From Lichenibacterium minor (GTDB taxonomy: Bacteria > Pseudomonadota > Alphaproteobacteria > Rhizobiales > Beijerinckiaceae), in assembly GCF_004137685.1 (NCBI RefSeq), contig NZ_QYBB01000041.1:1-33967 (forward strand): a DNA stretch of 33,967 nucleotides, in the 5' to 3' direction. The notes below the pieces were generated by a model, which had not been told where the DNA came from, did not search any database, and saw only the letters and a program-made list of their open reading frames with translations. Of this stretch, positions 16,398 through 24,436 are shown piece by piece. A program made the position numbers and the translations under genes. Position 1 is the first letter of the stretch, and each line of letters opens with the position of its first letter.

Positions 16398-17315
16398 GTG
16401 ATCGTCCGCGACAAACCGAGCGCCTGGCAGCTCCTCTTCGTGATGCGGGGATCCATCATCCCCACCATCGCGCCGCGCCTCGTCGTGGTGACGTCGCTGT
16501 CGATCGCCGTGGTGGTCCTCGAGGACCGGGGGATGCTGCAGCTGCACGACATCGCCGCTCTGCCCTTCTCGCTCATCGGCATCGCGCTCTCGATCTTCGC
16601 CGGGTTTCGCAACTCGGCCTGCTACGACCGCTGGTGGGAAGGCCGCAAGGTGTTCGGGCAGCTGCTCGTCGACGCCCGGAGCCTCGCCCGCCAGCAGCTG
16701 AGCTACATCGGGCCCGACGATCCCGCCGCGGCGCGGCGCGGGGCATGGCGCGCGGTCGCCTTCTCCCACCTCCTGCGCCACCACATGCGGGCGGAGCCGC
16801 CGGGCGCGGACGCCCTGGCCGCCCTCGCCGAAGGCGGAGCCACCGAGGTCGCGGCCGCCCGCAATCCCCCCAACATGCTGCTCGCCGCCATCGGCCGGGA
16901 CGCCGCCGCCAGGGCCGCGGCGGGCGGCATCGCCCCCCAGATGCTTCAAACGCTCGAAGAGCGGCTCGTGTCGCTGTCGGGGGTGCTGGCCGCCGCCGAG
17001 CGGATCCGGGGCATGCCGGTGCCCTACACCTACACGCTGATGCTGCACCGCACCGCCTACCTGTTCTGCCTGCTGCTCCCCTTCGGCCTCGCGGGGGCGG
17101 CCGGGCCGTGGACGCCGCTGATCGTGCTCATCGTGAGCTACACGTTCTTCGGTCTCGACGCGCTCGGCGACGAGCTGGAGAACCCCTTCGGCACGGGGCA
17201 GAACGCGCTTCCGCTCAGCGCCATGACGCGCGGCATCGAGATCGACATCCGCGAGATGCTGGGCGACCCGGTGCTCCCCGAGCCGCTGCGGCCGGTGGAC
17301 TTCCTGCTCACCTGA
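16398..17315 (+). CDS. Bestrophin family membrane protein
   Basis: 305 residues with four main hydrophobic segments. FRNSACYDRWWEGRKVFGQLLVDAR at about 70-95 is the bestrophin/UPF0187 signature, and FFGLDALGDELENPFG near residues 250-265 is the second conserved block. Bacterial homologues form pentameric ion channels (cation-selective in Klebsiella KpBest). The physiological ion here is unknown. The start is GTG at 16398. It lies 165 bases after smtA with no visible terminator, so it could be an extension of the zinc operon, but no link is established. Confidence 0.88.
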   Translation: MIVRDKPSAWQLLFVMRGSIIPTIAPRLVVVTSLSIAVVVLEDRGMLQLHDIAALPFSLIGIALSIFAGFRNSACYDRWWEGRKVFGQLLVDARSLARQQLSYIGPDDPAAARRGAWRAVAFSHLLRHHMRAEPPGADALAALAEGGATEVAAARNPPNMLLAAIGRDAAARAAAGGIAPQMLQTLEERLVSLSGVLAAAERIRGMPVPYTYTLMLHRTAYLFCLLLPFGLAGAAGPWTPLIVLIVSYTFFGLDALGDELENPFGTGQNALPLSAMTRGIEIDIREMLGDPVLPEPLRPVDFLLT

Positions 17316-17540
17316 TCGCCGTGCCGGCGGGGGAGCAAATCTGCAAAAGGAGAGCAGAAGCTCATATGCCGAGGAAAGCGGCAGTTTGCGACGATGTTCG
17401 CGGAGTTATGCCTAGAAAAACGTGAAATCGTGGTCCCGCTGCTTGCCAAGCGCAGAGCAATGTGGTGAAACCTTGAAACCGAGCCGACGATGCCTCGGCC
17501 CCGAAAGCGTCCCCCAGAGCGGGTGAGGATGCCGGAGAAT
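17316..17540. other. AT-richer gap between bestrophin and small RNA copy 2
   Basis: Together with the small RNA and the coaBC leader this forms a 416-base stretch without a protein gene. The 225 bases here are less GC-rich than the surroundings. A 19-codon frame at 17366-17425 has an AGGAG too far upstream to be convincing. I see nothing else to support. Confidence 0.4.
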
Positions 17541-17568
17541 AAAAAAAAGACCGCCCCGAAGGACGGCC
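17541..17568 (-). terminator. Rho-independent terminator of small RNA copy 2
   Basis: An 8-bp stem, including two G-T wobbles, has a UUCG tetraloop (17549-17568) and is followed by eight T on the minus strand (17541-17548). Confidence 0.88.
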
Positions 17569-17618
17569 CGAGTCTAGGGAGGAAACGCCCAAAAAGGGCA
17601 TGCAACGAAAACGTTGCA
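17541..17618 (-). ncRNA. MmgR/suhB-type (alpha-r8) small RNA, copy 2
   Basis: Read on the minus strand, hairpin one is TGCAACG-TTTT-CGTTGCA (17601-17618) and hairpin two is GCCC-TTTTT-GGGC (17587-17599). The single-stranded GTTTCCTCCCTAGACT core (about 17571-17586) follows. The terminator is GGCCGTCC-TTCG-GGGCGGTC (17549-17568) followed by eight T. The length of about 78 nt fits the MmgR/suhB family. The core is identical to copy 1 at 5637-5652, while hairpin one differs completely but still pairs, which shows selection on structure. A promoter is visible upstream. It is divergent from coaBC. Confidence 0.85.
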
Positions 17619-17623
17619 AGACG

Positions 17624-17652
17624 TCTATGCCACGCTTTGCCGATCGTCGCAA
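17624..17652 (-). promoter_or_regulatory. Promoter of small RNA copy 2
   Basis: On the minus strand, TTGCGA (-35) is followed after exactly 17 bases by CATAGA (-10, 17624-17629), placing the transcript start about 6-8 bases before hairpin one. It lies just upstream of the coaBC start in the opposite direction. Confidence 0.65.
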
Positions 17653-17731
17653 GCCTTTTCGGGCTCGAGCGCGATCGGCTTTTCGTCGTGATGAACGGCT
17701 CCGATCGGTGGCGGCGCTGGAAGGGGGTTCC

Positions 17732-19045
17732 ATGGCGGAAGGTGGCGCGGCATCGGCCGCCTCGGAGCCGTCGCCCGGCGACGCGCTGCGGGGCCGGCGC
17801 GTGCTGCTGATCGTGGGCGGCGGCATCGCGGCCTACAAGGCGCTGGACCTGATCCGCCGCCTGCGGGAGCGCGGCGCCGCCGTGCGGGCGGTGATGACGG
17901 CCTCGGCGGCGCAGTTCGTCACCCCCCTGGCGGTGGCGAGCCTCACGGGCGAGCGCGTCCACGACGACCTCTTCTCCCTCACCGACGAAGCCGAGATGGG
18001 GCATATCCAGCTGTCGCGCAGCGCCGACCTCGTGCTGGTGGCGCCCGCCACCGCCAACCTCATGGCCAAGGCCGCCAACGGCCTCGCCGACGACCTCGCC
18101 TCGACGCTCCTGCTCGCCACCGACAAGCGCGTGCTGATGGCGCCTTCCATGAACGTCCGCATGTGGCTGCACCCCGCCACCCGGCGCAACCTCGAGCGGC
18201 TCCGCGCCGACGGCGTCCTGGTGGTCGGGCCCGGCGAGGGCGCCATGGCCTGCGGCGAGTTCGGCCCCGGCCGGATGGCCGAGCCGCTCGACATCGTGGC
18301 CGCCGCCGCCCGGGCCCTGGCGGGCGACACCGCCGTGCCGCTGCCCGCCCCGCCGCCCGGGGCCCTGCGCGGGCGGCGCGTGGTGGTGACCTCCGGCCCG
18401 ACCCACGAATCCATCGACCCCGTCCGCTACATCGCCAACCGGTCCTCCGGGCGGCAGGGCCACGCCATCGCGGCGGCGGCGGCGGCGGCCGGCGCCGAGG
18501 TCGTGCTGGTGTCCGGACCCGTGTCGATCGCCGATCCCGCGGGCGTCGCCGTCGTGCGGGTCGAGACCGCCCGCGAGATGCTGTCCGCCGTCGAGGCGGC
18601 GCTGCCCGCCGACCTCTTCGTGGCCGCCGCCGCGGTGGCGGACTGGCGGCCGACGGTCGCCGCCGACCTCAAGATCAAGAAGCGGGACGGCGCGCCCGAC
18701 CCGGTCCTGGCGCTCGACCGCAATCCCGACATCCTCGCCGCCGTGGCGGCGCGCCGTGAAGGCCGGCCGCGGCTCGTGGTCGGCTTCGCGGCCGAAACCG
18801 ACCGCCTCCTCGACCACGCGGCGGACAAGCTGCGGCGGAAGGGCGCCGACGTGATCGTCGCCAACGACGTCGGCTCAGGCTCCGGCGTGATGGGGGGAGC
18901 CGACAACGAGGTGCATCTCGTGAGCCGTGGCGCCGCCGGGGCGGGGGGCGACGCGCGGATCGAGGCTTGGCCGAAGCTCGGCAAGGACGAGGTGGCGCGC
19001 CGCCTCGTCGCGCGCTTCGCCGCCCTGCTGGACGCGCGCCCGTGA
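17732..19045 (+). CDS. coaBC: Bifunctional phosphopantothenoylcysteine decarboxylase / phosphopantothenate-cysteine ligase
   Basis: 437 residues. It carries out two steps of coenzyme A synthesis: joining cysteine to 4'-phosphopantothenate and decarboxylating the product to phosphopantetheine. The CoaC half has the FMN-site start (VGGGIAAYKALDLIRRL), the catalytic His in GHIQLSRSADLVLVAPATANLMAK, the PSMNVRMW motif and ACGEFGPGRMAEP. The CoaB half begins near 210 with TSGPTHESIDPVRYIANRSSG, then AAAVADWRP, DLKIKK and VGFAAET. All motifs are intact. ATG at 17732 has AAGGGGG upstream; the frame is open further upstream but has a low-quality arginine-rich sequence. dut overlaps its stop by 4 bases. 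Confidence 0.96.
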   Translation: MAEGGAASAASEPSPGDALRGRRVLLIVGGGIAAYKALDLIRRLRERGAAVRAVMTASAAQFVTPLAVASLTGERVHDDLFSLTDEAEMGHIQLSRSADLVLVAPATANLMAKAANGLADDLASTLLLATDKRVLMAPSMNVRMWLHPATRRNLERLRADGVLVVGPGEGAMACGEFGPGRMAEPLDIVAAAARALAGDTAVPLPAPPPGALRGRRVVVTSGPTHESIDPVRYIANRSSGRQGHAIAAAAAAAGAEVVLVSGPVSIADPAGVAVVRVETAREMLSAVEAALPADLFVAAAAVADWRPTVAADLKIKKRDGAPDPVLALDRNPDILAAVAARREGRPRLVVGFAAETDRLLDHAADKLRRKGADVIVANDVGSGSGVMGGADNEVHLVSRGAAGAGGDARIEAWPKLGKDEVARRLVARFAALLDARP

Positions 19046-19512
19046 CGGTGGCGGTGCGGGTCCTCCGCCTGCCGCACGCGGAGGGGCTCGACCTGCCGGC
19101 CTATCAGACGGAGGGCGCCGCCGGGCTCGACCTCGTGGCGGCGCTGCCCGAAGGCGCCGCCGTGGCGATCGAGCCCGGCGCCCGCGCCCTCGTGCCGACG
19201 GGCCTCGCTCTGGCGCTGCCCGAGGGCTACGAGGCTCAGGTCCGGCCCCGGTCCGGCCTCGCGCTGCGCCACGGCGTCACGGTGCTGAACAGCCCGGGCA
19301 CGGTCGACGCCGATTATCGCGGCGAGATCGGCGTGCTGCTGGTCAACCACGGGGCGGAAGCCTTCCGCGTCGAGCGCGGCACGCGCATCGCCCAGCTCGT
19401 GCTGGCGCGGGTCGAGCGCCTGGCCTGGGTCGAGGGCCCGCTCGACGGGACGGCGCGGGGCGCGGGCGGCTTCGGCTCGACGGGCCACGCCCCGGCGATC
19501 CGGCGCGGATGA
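19042..19512 (+). CDS. dut: Deoxyuridine 5'-triphosphate nucleotidohydrolase (dUTPase)
   Basis: 156 residues. It hydrolyses dUTP to dUMP and pyrophosphate, keeping uracil out of DNA. All five trimeric dUTPase motifs are present in order: AGLDLVA (1), RPRSGLAL (2), NSPGTVDADYRGEI (3), RGTRIAQLV (4) and RGAGGFGSTGH (5). The GTG start overlaps the coaBC stop (GTGA), and its stop overlaps the next start (ATGA), so coaBC-dut-regulator form one coupled operon. coaBC-dut linkage is common in bacteria. Confidence 0.97.
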   Translation: MTVAVRVLRLPHAEGLDLPAYQTEGAAGLDLVAALPEGAAVAIEPGARALVPTGLALALPEGYEAQVRPRSGLALRHGVTVLNSPGTVDADYRGEIGVLLVNHGAEAFRVERGTRIAQLVLARVERLAWVEGPLDGTARGAGGFGSTGHAPAIRRG

Positions 19513-19952
19513 ATCTCCTGCCCGAGCGCAGCCTCCTCGCGGTCGCCACCGTGGTGGACATCGCCTTGAACGGCCGCATGGCGCCGGTGTCCGCCAAGGC
19601 GCTGTCGGCCCGCCACGGGCTCATGCCGCGCCACCTCGAAACGCTGCTGCAGGAACTCGTGCGGGCCGGCGTGCTCAAGGGCACGCGCGGCCCCCGCGGC
19701 GGCTACGCGCTCGCGCGCGAGCGGCGGCGCATCACGGTCGGCGAGATCCTGCGGGCCGCCGCCCGCGTGGGGGAGGCGGATGCGAAGCCGCGCCCGCGGC
19801 CGTCCTTCGTCGATGCCGTGGTGGCGCCGGCGCTGCGGCCCGCCGGCGACGCGTATCTGGCGGCCCTCGACGGCACCACCGTCGCCGACCTCTGCGCGAG
19901 GGCCGAGGCCGCCGGCGTGGAACGCGACGCCGGGATCGATTTCGCCATCTGA
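19509..19952 (+). CDS. Rrf2 family transcriptional regulator
   Basis: 147 residues. The winged helix reads KALSARHGLMPRHLETLLQELVRAGVLKGTRGPRGGYALARE, the Rrf2 signature with the GGY(A/R)LA wing. Only one cysteine is present (near residue 128), so the three-cysteine iron-sulfur site of IscR/NsrR is absent; it is unlikely to be a cluster sensor. The signal and targets are unknown. ATG overlaps the dut stop by 4 bases. It converges on the AapJ-like gene. Confidence 0.85.
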   Translation: MNLLPERSLLAVATVVDIALNGRMAPVSAKALSARHGLMPRHLETLLQELVRAGVLKGTRGPRGGYALARERRRITVGEILRAAARVGEADAKPRPRPSFVDAVVAPALRPAGDAYLAALDGTTVADLCARAEAAGVERDAGIDFAI

Positions 19953-19990
19953 CGGCAGCGGGCGGGAAGCTCGACGGCGCCGGACGTCGC

Positions 19991-20009
19991 CCGGGGCCGG
20001 ATGCCCCGG
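19991..20009. terminator. Hairpin between convergent genes
   Basis: CCGGGGC (19991-19997) pairs with GCCCCGG (20003-20009) over a 5-base loop. It sits between the stops of the Rrf2 gene and the binding-protein gene, where a bidirectional terminator would be expected. There is no T-run. Confidence 0.4.
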
Positions 20010-20011
20010 CG

Positions 20012-21037
20012 TCAGTGCGGCGCTTGGGGCACCATCAGCCCGCCCTGCGTCCACAGCGCGTTGGCGCCGCGCGGCAGCTTGAGGTCCGATCCCGCGCCGA
20101 GGTCGCGCTCGAAGAGTTCGGCGGCGTTGCCGATCGTGCCGACGGCGCGCGCCGCCCAGCCGGCGTCGACGACCGCCGGGTCGATGCCGGTCAGCGTCCC
20201 GCCGAGCGGGCGCAGCAGCGGGTTCGACGAGTCGCGCAGCGCGTCGGCGTGGGCCCGGTCGATCCCGCCGGCCTCGGCCTGCACGGGCGCCGCCGCCACG
20301 GCGTCCACCACCTCGGCCCAGGCCGCGTCGCCGTTCGCCACCGCCGGGGTGAGGGGCAGGACGGAATAGCGCTCCGGCAGGATGGTGAAATCCGCCACCC
20401 GGGCGTGGAAGTTGGTGCGGGCTTCGGCGAGGCGCGTCGCGCTGTTGAAATAGGCGTCGCAGCTCCGGCCCACCACGGCGGCGAGGAGTTCGCCGTTTTC
20501 CTCGAAGTTCCAGGGCTTGAAGCCGACGTGGCGGCGCGCCGCTTCGGCGTCGAGCACCGCCGCGGCTTCCGTGTCGACGATGTAGCAGACGGTGCGGCCG
20601 GCGAGGTCGTCGAAGCCCTTGATGCCGGAATCGCGGTGCACCATCAGGGCGTCGCCGTCGAGGAACACCGGCCGCGCGAAGGACACCCCGAAGGCCACGC
20701 TCGACGCCGCCGAGGGCGCCGCCCCCATCAGCATGTCGATCTTGCCCGACTGCAGGTCCTTGAAGCCGTAGAGTTCCGACGGCGCGTCGACGATCTTCAC
20801 CCGGTCGGCCGAGCCCAGCACGGCCGCGGCGGTCGCGCGGCACAGGTCCCGTCCCAGTTCGGGCAGGGGGCCGTGGACGTCGTCCTTGGTCCAGTCGTCG
20901 GGCTCGGTCAGCACGCCGCACCGCAGCACGCCGGCGGCCTTGACGCGGTCGAGCACGGCACCGGCGCTGGCGGGAGGGGCGGCCAGCGCCGCGGCGAGCG
21001 CCAGGGCCGGAACGCACAGGGACGCGGCGAACTTCAT
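20012..21037 (-). CDS. AapJ/BztA-like amino-acid-binding periplasmic protein
   Basis: 341 residues. A signal peptide ends at about ASA-25. Then come VLRCGVLTE, the GRDLCRATAAAVLG helix, LYGFKDLQSGKIDMLMGAAP, an LAGRTVCYIVDTEA segment, and the C-terminal block NAAELFERDLGAGSDLKLPRGANALWTQGGL, characteristic of AapJ/BztA binding proteins for general L-amino acid ABC transporters. The usual permease and ATPase genes are absent, so it is an orphan. The WTKDDVHG region departs from the family's G-F-x-x-x-D pattern and may shift specificity. ATG at 21037 has AAGGA eight bases before it. It follows the phosphoesterase gene on the same strand, past a strong hairpin. Confidence 0.85.
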   Translation of the reverse strand: MKFAASLCVPALALAAALAAPPASAGAVLDRVKAAGVLRCGVLTEPDDWTKDDVHGPLPELGRDLCRATAAAVLGSADRVKIVDAPSELYGFKDLQSGKIDMLMGAAPSAASSVAFGVSFARPVFLDGDALMVHRDSGIKGFDDLAGRTVCYIVDTEAAAVLDAEAARRHVGFKPWNFEENGELLAAVVGRSCDAYFNSATRLAEARTNFHARVADFTILPERYSVLPLTPAVANGDAAWAEVVDAVAAAPVQAEAGGIDRAHADALRDSSNPLLRPLGGTLTGIDPAVVDAGWAARAVGTIGNAAELFERDLGAGSDLKLPRGANALWTQGGLMVPQAPH

Positions 21038-21058
21038 CGGTGATGTCCTTCGGCTGAA

Positions 21059-21087
21059 GAAGGGGCCGGGCCCGGCCCGGCCCCTTC
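21059..21087 (-). terminator. 12-bp hairpin between phosphoesterase and binding-protein genes
   Basis: GAAGGGGCCGGG (21059-21070) pairs with CCCGGCCCCTTC (21076-21087) over a 5-base loop, perfectly. It lies in the 74-base gap between two minus-strand genes and probably terminates or attenuates the first. Only TTCTTC follows, so termination may be partial. Confidence 0.6.
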
Positions 21088-21111
21088 CGGATGATGGCGG
21101 ATCGGCTCGGA

Positions 21112-23148
21112 TCAGGGCGTCCAGGTGCCGGACGTGGGCGTGCCGGGGGTCTGGGTCGGCCGGGGGTTGAAGTCGGCCGGGGCCGGGTCGACCGGCGTGC
21201 CGTTGACGTAGTCGGTCGGGGTGATGTTCAGCGTCCTGCACCCCTGGCCGCCATAGTGCGGCAGCGAATGCACCTGGGCGGGGGGGATGGTCGCATAGGC
21301 GGGCGGCAGCGGGGGCTGCTTGCCGGTGAGGCGCGCGTTGTCGAAGGCGTTCGACATGTCGGTCATCTGCCACACGGTGTCGCTGTCGGCGGGGCCGAGG
21401 CTGGGCTGGCCGTAGGCGGCGAGGCCGGCGGCGCGGGCCGAAGCCTCGTCGGGCAGCTCGGCCAGCGGCGTCAGGCCGAACAGGTGGTTGATGAACTTGA
21501 TGATGGACGAGTGCTCGGCATAGGAATGCACCGCCACATGGGCGAGGCTGTAGGGCGAGATCACGATGGCGGGGATGCGCGAGCCGGCCGCGTAGGGCAG
21601 GCCGTCCGGGCTGTAGGACCGGATCGCGAAGGACTCGTGGTCGTAGTAGCCGTCCGATTCGTCGTAGCTGATGATGATCGCGCTGTCCTTCCAGTAGGGG
21701 CTCATCGCGATGGCGTTGACGGCGTCGGCGAGCGCGGCCTCGGAGATCTGCGAGTCCGAGTAGGCCGGGTGGTCGTTGTTGCCCTTGAAGGCCGCCTGCA
21801 CGGCGGGGTTCGGGTCCTGCGGCACGAGGCCGTCCAGGTTGTTGTAGCCGCCGCGCACGTAGAACACGCCGCCCGCCGCCGGCAGGGCCCTGTTGGACAG
21901 GTCGGTGTAGAAGTCGCCGAGGCCGTGCAGGTGCAGCAGCTCCTGCGGGTTGTCGCCGACATAGCCGAAATACTGCGGGCCGTTGTGGTGGACGATGTAG
22001 CTCGCCGTCGACGCCGTGCCGGTCGTGTCGAAGGGCTCGTGGTCCTAGCCTTCCTGGTACCAGCCCCAGGGGACGTTGGTCTTGTTCTGCTTGGCGATGG
22101 TGCCGATGTCGTTCTGGACGTCGAGCAGGTCCATCATCGGGTTCTCGTCCGACTTGATGATGTTCTGGATCTGCGGACCCATGAAGGACAGCGGCAGCGA
22201 CGCGTAGGTTTGCGGGTTCGTCGGCTTGTTGGGGTTCTCGTCGGCCGGGTTGAAGGTCGGCTTCACGGCGGACTTGTCGAGGTTCGAGCCCGGGAACGGG
22301 CCGGGATCGCCCGTCACGGGCTCGTTGGCGACCTGGTCGGGGTGCTTGACGTATTGGGTTTCGCCGCCCTGGCCGGCGATCATCGCGATGGCGTTGGGCG
22401 TCGAGGGCCCGTCCACCGTCATGTGGAAATTGTCGAACAGCGCGAAGCGGTCGGCGTATTGCCACATGAACGGCACGGTGTCGCAGTCGACATGCGCCAT
22501 CACCAGCTCGGCGGTCTGCTTCTGCGCCAGCGTGGGCCTGGTGGTGGCCGGCATCAGCGTCGTCTTCGACACGAGACGGCCGGCCGCGTCCGTGGTCAGG
22601 CCCTCGTTGTCGATGGCGAAGCGGTCGTTGCGCGACTTGCCGGTGGCCGGGTCGACGTCGATGCCGACCGCGATGCCGGTGTGGCCGTGGTCCACGTCGC
22701 CGAGGTCGGCGGGGTAGAGCGGCACGGTCTTGCCGTTGGCCGCCGTCACGCTCTGCGGGATCAGGAAGGGCGAGATCGTGCCGACCGAGCCGTCCGTGTT
22801 GACGATGCGCTGCACGGCGCCGGGCAGCGCCGTGTTCAGCTTGCCGCCGCTGAACAAGCCGCGCGCGCCGGGAAAGGTGGCGAAGTAGTTGTCGAAGCTG
22901 CGGTTCTCCTGGAACAGCACGAAGACGTATTTGATCTTCTGCTTCAGCAGGGCCTGCTTCTGCGCGTAGGTCAGCTGGGGCGCGAGCGCCGGCACGGACG
23001 CGTATTGCTTCACGAAGCGGCTCGAATCCGGCATCACCGTCGGGGCGGCGTCGGCCGAAGCCGTTTGGGCGAAGGCCGCCTGGGTCTGCAGCAGGCCGGC
23101 GACCGCCAGGAGGGCGGTCGAGGCACGAAGACGTTTCGCGAAGGTCAT
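21112..23148 (-). pseudogene. Secreted phosphoesterase / phospholipase C-like, interrupted by one in-frame amber codon
   Basis: The frame runs 678 codons with one internal TAG (22045-22047, codon 368). Before it: a signal peptide cleaved after about residue 27 (QAAFA), then VFVLFQENRSFDNYF, the N-terminal metal/catalytic motif of the phosphoesterase family (acid phosphatase AcpA, phospholipase C). After it, in the same frame: DHEPFDTTGTASTASYIVHH and IISYDESDGYYDHESF, which supplies the other metal ligands. Each half is incomplete alone, so truncation should abolish activity. Sequence quality does not change across the stop and no other lesion is seen, so it is either very recent, a sequencing error, or read through. 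The codon stands where an aromatic residue (Trp or Tyr) is expected. ATG at 23148 has GGAG upstream. Confidence 0.85.
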
Positions 23149-23221
23149 CGAGGCTCCGGACACGGAAAGGCCGCGATACCGGCGCGGCTGGGAGAAGATG
23201 GCCACGTTTAGGTCGCCATCG

Positions 23222-23239
23222 ATGACGCCCGCGTGACAT
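23222..23239 (-). promoter_or_regulatory. Candidate Pho box upstream of the phosphoesterase
   Basis: On the minus strand ATGTCAC-GCGG-GCGTCAT gives two 7-base half-sites 11 bases apart, each 5/7 to the PhoB consensus CTGTCAT. TAAACG follows 11 bases later, where a Pho-dependent -10 would sit. PhoB control of a secreted phosphoesterase is sensible, but the match is partial. Confidence 0.35.
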
Positions 23240-23295
23240 CCCGCGCCCGCGCGCCGCGCTTGCCAGCACCCGCGGCAGGGCCCATCCTCACCGGC

Positions 23296-24381
23296 ATGAC
23301 CCCGATGATCGACGCTTCGACGGCCGGCGTGCTCGCGGCCCTCAACGAGCGCTCCCGCGAGATCTTCCGCCGGATCGTCGACGGCTACCTGCAGACGGGC
23401 GAGCCCGTGGGATCGCGGCAGCTGTCGCGCATCCTCCCCATGACGCTGTCGCCGGCTTCGGTCCGCAACGTGATGCAGGACCTGGAGGAGTTGGGCCTCG
23501 TCTTCTCGCCGCACACCAGCGCGGGACGGTTGCCGACCCAGATGGGGCTGCGCTTCTTCGTGGACGCGCTGCTGGAGATCGGCGACATCGGCGACGGGGA
23601 GCGCCGCCGCATCGAGGCGGACCTCCGCGCCGCTTCGAAGGACCGCACGCTGGAAAACGCGCTGGTGGAGGCGACCAGCCTGCTGTCGGGCCTGACGCGG
23701 GGCGCCGGGGTCGTCGTCACCAGCAAGGACAACGCGCGGCTGAAGCACATCGAGTTCGTGCGGCTCGAGCCCGAGCGCGCGCTCGCCATCCTGGTGGCCG
23801 AGGACGGCTCGGTCGAGAACCGCGTGGTGCTGATCCCGCCGGGGCTGCCGCCTTCGGCGCTGGTCGAGGCCGGCAACTACCTCAACGCCCGCATCCGCGG
23901 CCGCACCCTCGCCGAGTCCCGGGCCGAGATCGAGGGCGAGCGCTCCGCCGCCCAGGGCGAGCTCGACCAGCTGACCGCCCGGCTCGTCGACGCGGGCCTC
24001 GCGGGCTGGGCGGGGCTGGGGGGCGAGCGCCAGCTCATCGTGCGCGGCCAGGCCAACCTGCTCGACGACCTCACCGCATTGGGCGACCTCGAGCGCATCC
24101 GCCTGCTCTTCGCCGACCTCGAAACCAAGACCGACGTCATCGACCTCCTCAACCGCGCCGAAACGGGCGAAGGCGTGCGCATCTTCATCGGGGCGGAGAA
24201 CAAGCTGTTCTCGCTGTCGGGCTCCTCCATGGTGGCGGCGCCGTTCCGCGACGGGCAGCAGCGCATCGTCGGCGTGCTCGGCATCATCGGCCCGACGCGG
24301 CTGAACTACGCCCGCGTGGTGCCGATGGTCGACTACACCGCGCAGGTGATTTCCCGGCTGGTGCGCGGCCCGTTCGGCTGA
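23296..24381 (+). CDS. hrcA: Heat-inducible transcription repressor HrcA
   Basis: 361 residues. HrcA represses class I heat-shock genes (groESL, dnaK) at CIRCE operators and is kept active by GroEL. Seen: the winged-helix block SREIFRRIVDGYLQTGEPVGSRQLSR, SPASVRNVMQDLEELG, the HTSAGRLPTQMGLRFFVD motif, and the C-terminal FIGAENKLFSLSGSSMVAAPF and GVLGIIGPTRLNYARVVPMVDY blocks. ATG at 23296 is the usual start point; ATG 23305 and an upstream frame are alternatives. grpE, the common neighbour in Rhizobiales, is absent, and the divergent neighbour is the phosphoesterase rather than rph. No CIRCE repeat is seen in the window. Confidence 0.94.
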   Translation: MTPMIDASTAGVLAALNERSREIFRRIVDGYLQTGEPVGSRQLSRILPMTLSPASVRNVMQDLEELGLVFSPHTSAGRLPTQMGLRFFVDALLEIGDIGDGERRRIEADLRAASKDRTLENALVEATSLLSGLTRGAGVVVTSKDNARLKHIEFVRLEPERALAILVAEDGSVENRVVLIPPGLPPSALVEAGNYLNARIRGRTLAESRAEIEGERSAAQGELDQLTARLVDAGLAGWAGLGGERQLIVRGQANLLDDLTALGDLERIRLLFADLETKTDVIDLLNRAETGEGVRIFIGAENKLFSLSGSSMVAAPFRDGQQRIVGVLGIIGPTRLNYARVVPMVDYTAQVISRLVRGPFG

Positions 24382-24436
24382 AGGCGGCGCGCGGACGCGT
24401 TGGGCCGCGGCGGGGTTTCGGGTTAGACCGGGCTCC

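Noticed and set aside
17366..17425. 19-codon frame MPRKAAVCDDVRGVMPRKT as a leader peptide
   Set aside because: The AGGAG is about 13 bases from the ATG and no attenuator or biosynthetic gene follows on that strand.
18473..18492. GCG/GGC triplet run in coaBC (also near 3001-3015) as a microsatellite
   Set aside because: It encodes an ordinary alanine run in a helix; such runs are common at this base composition.
21867..23148. Two separate genes for the two halves of the phosphoesterase
   Set aside because: Both halves share one frame with continuous homology-like sequence across the TAG. The downstream half has no ribosome site or ATG near the stop, and lacks a signal peptide.
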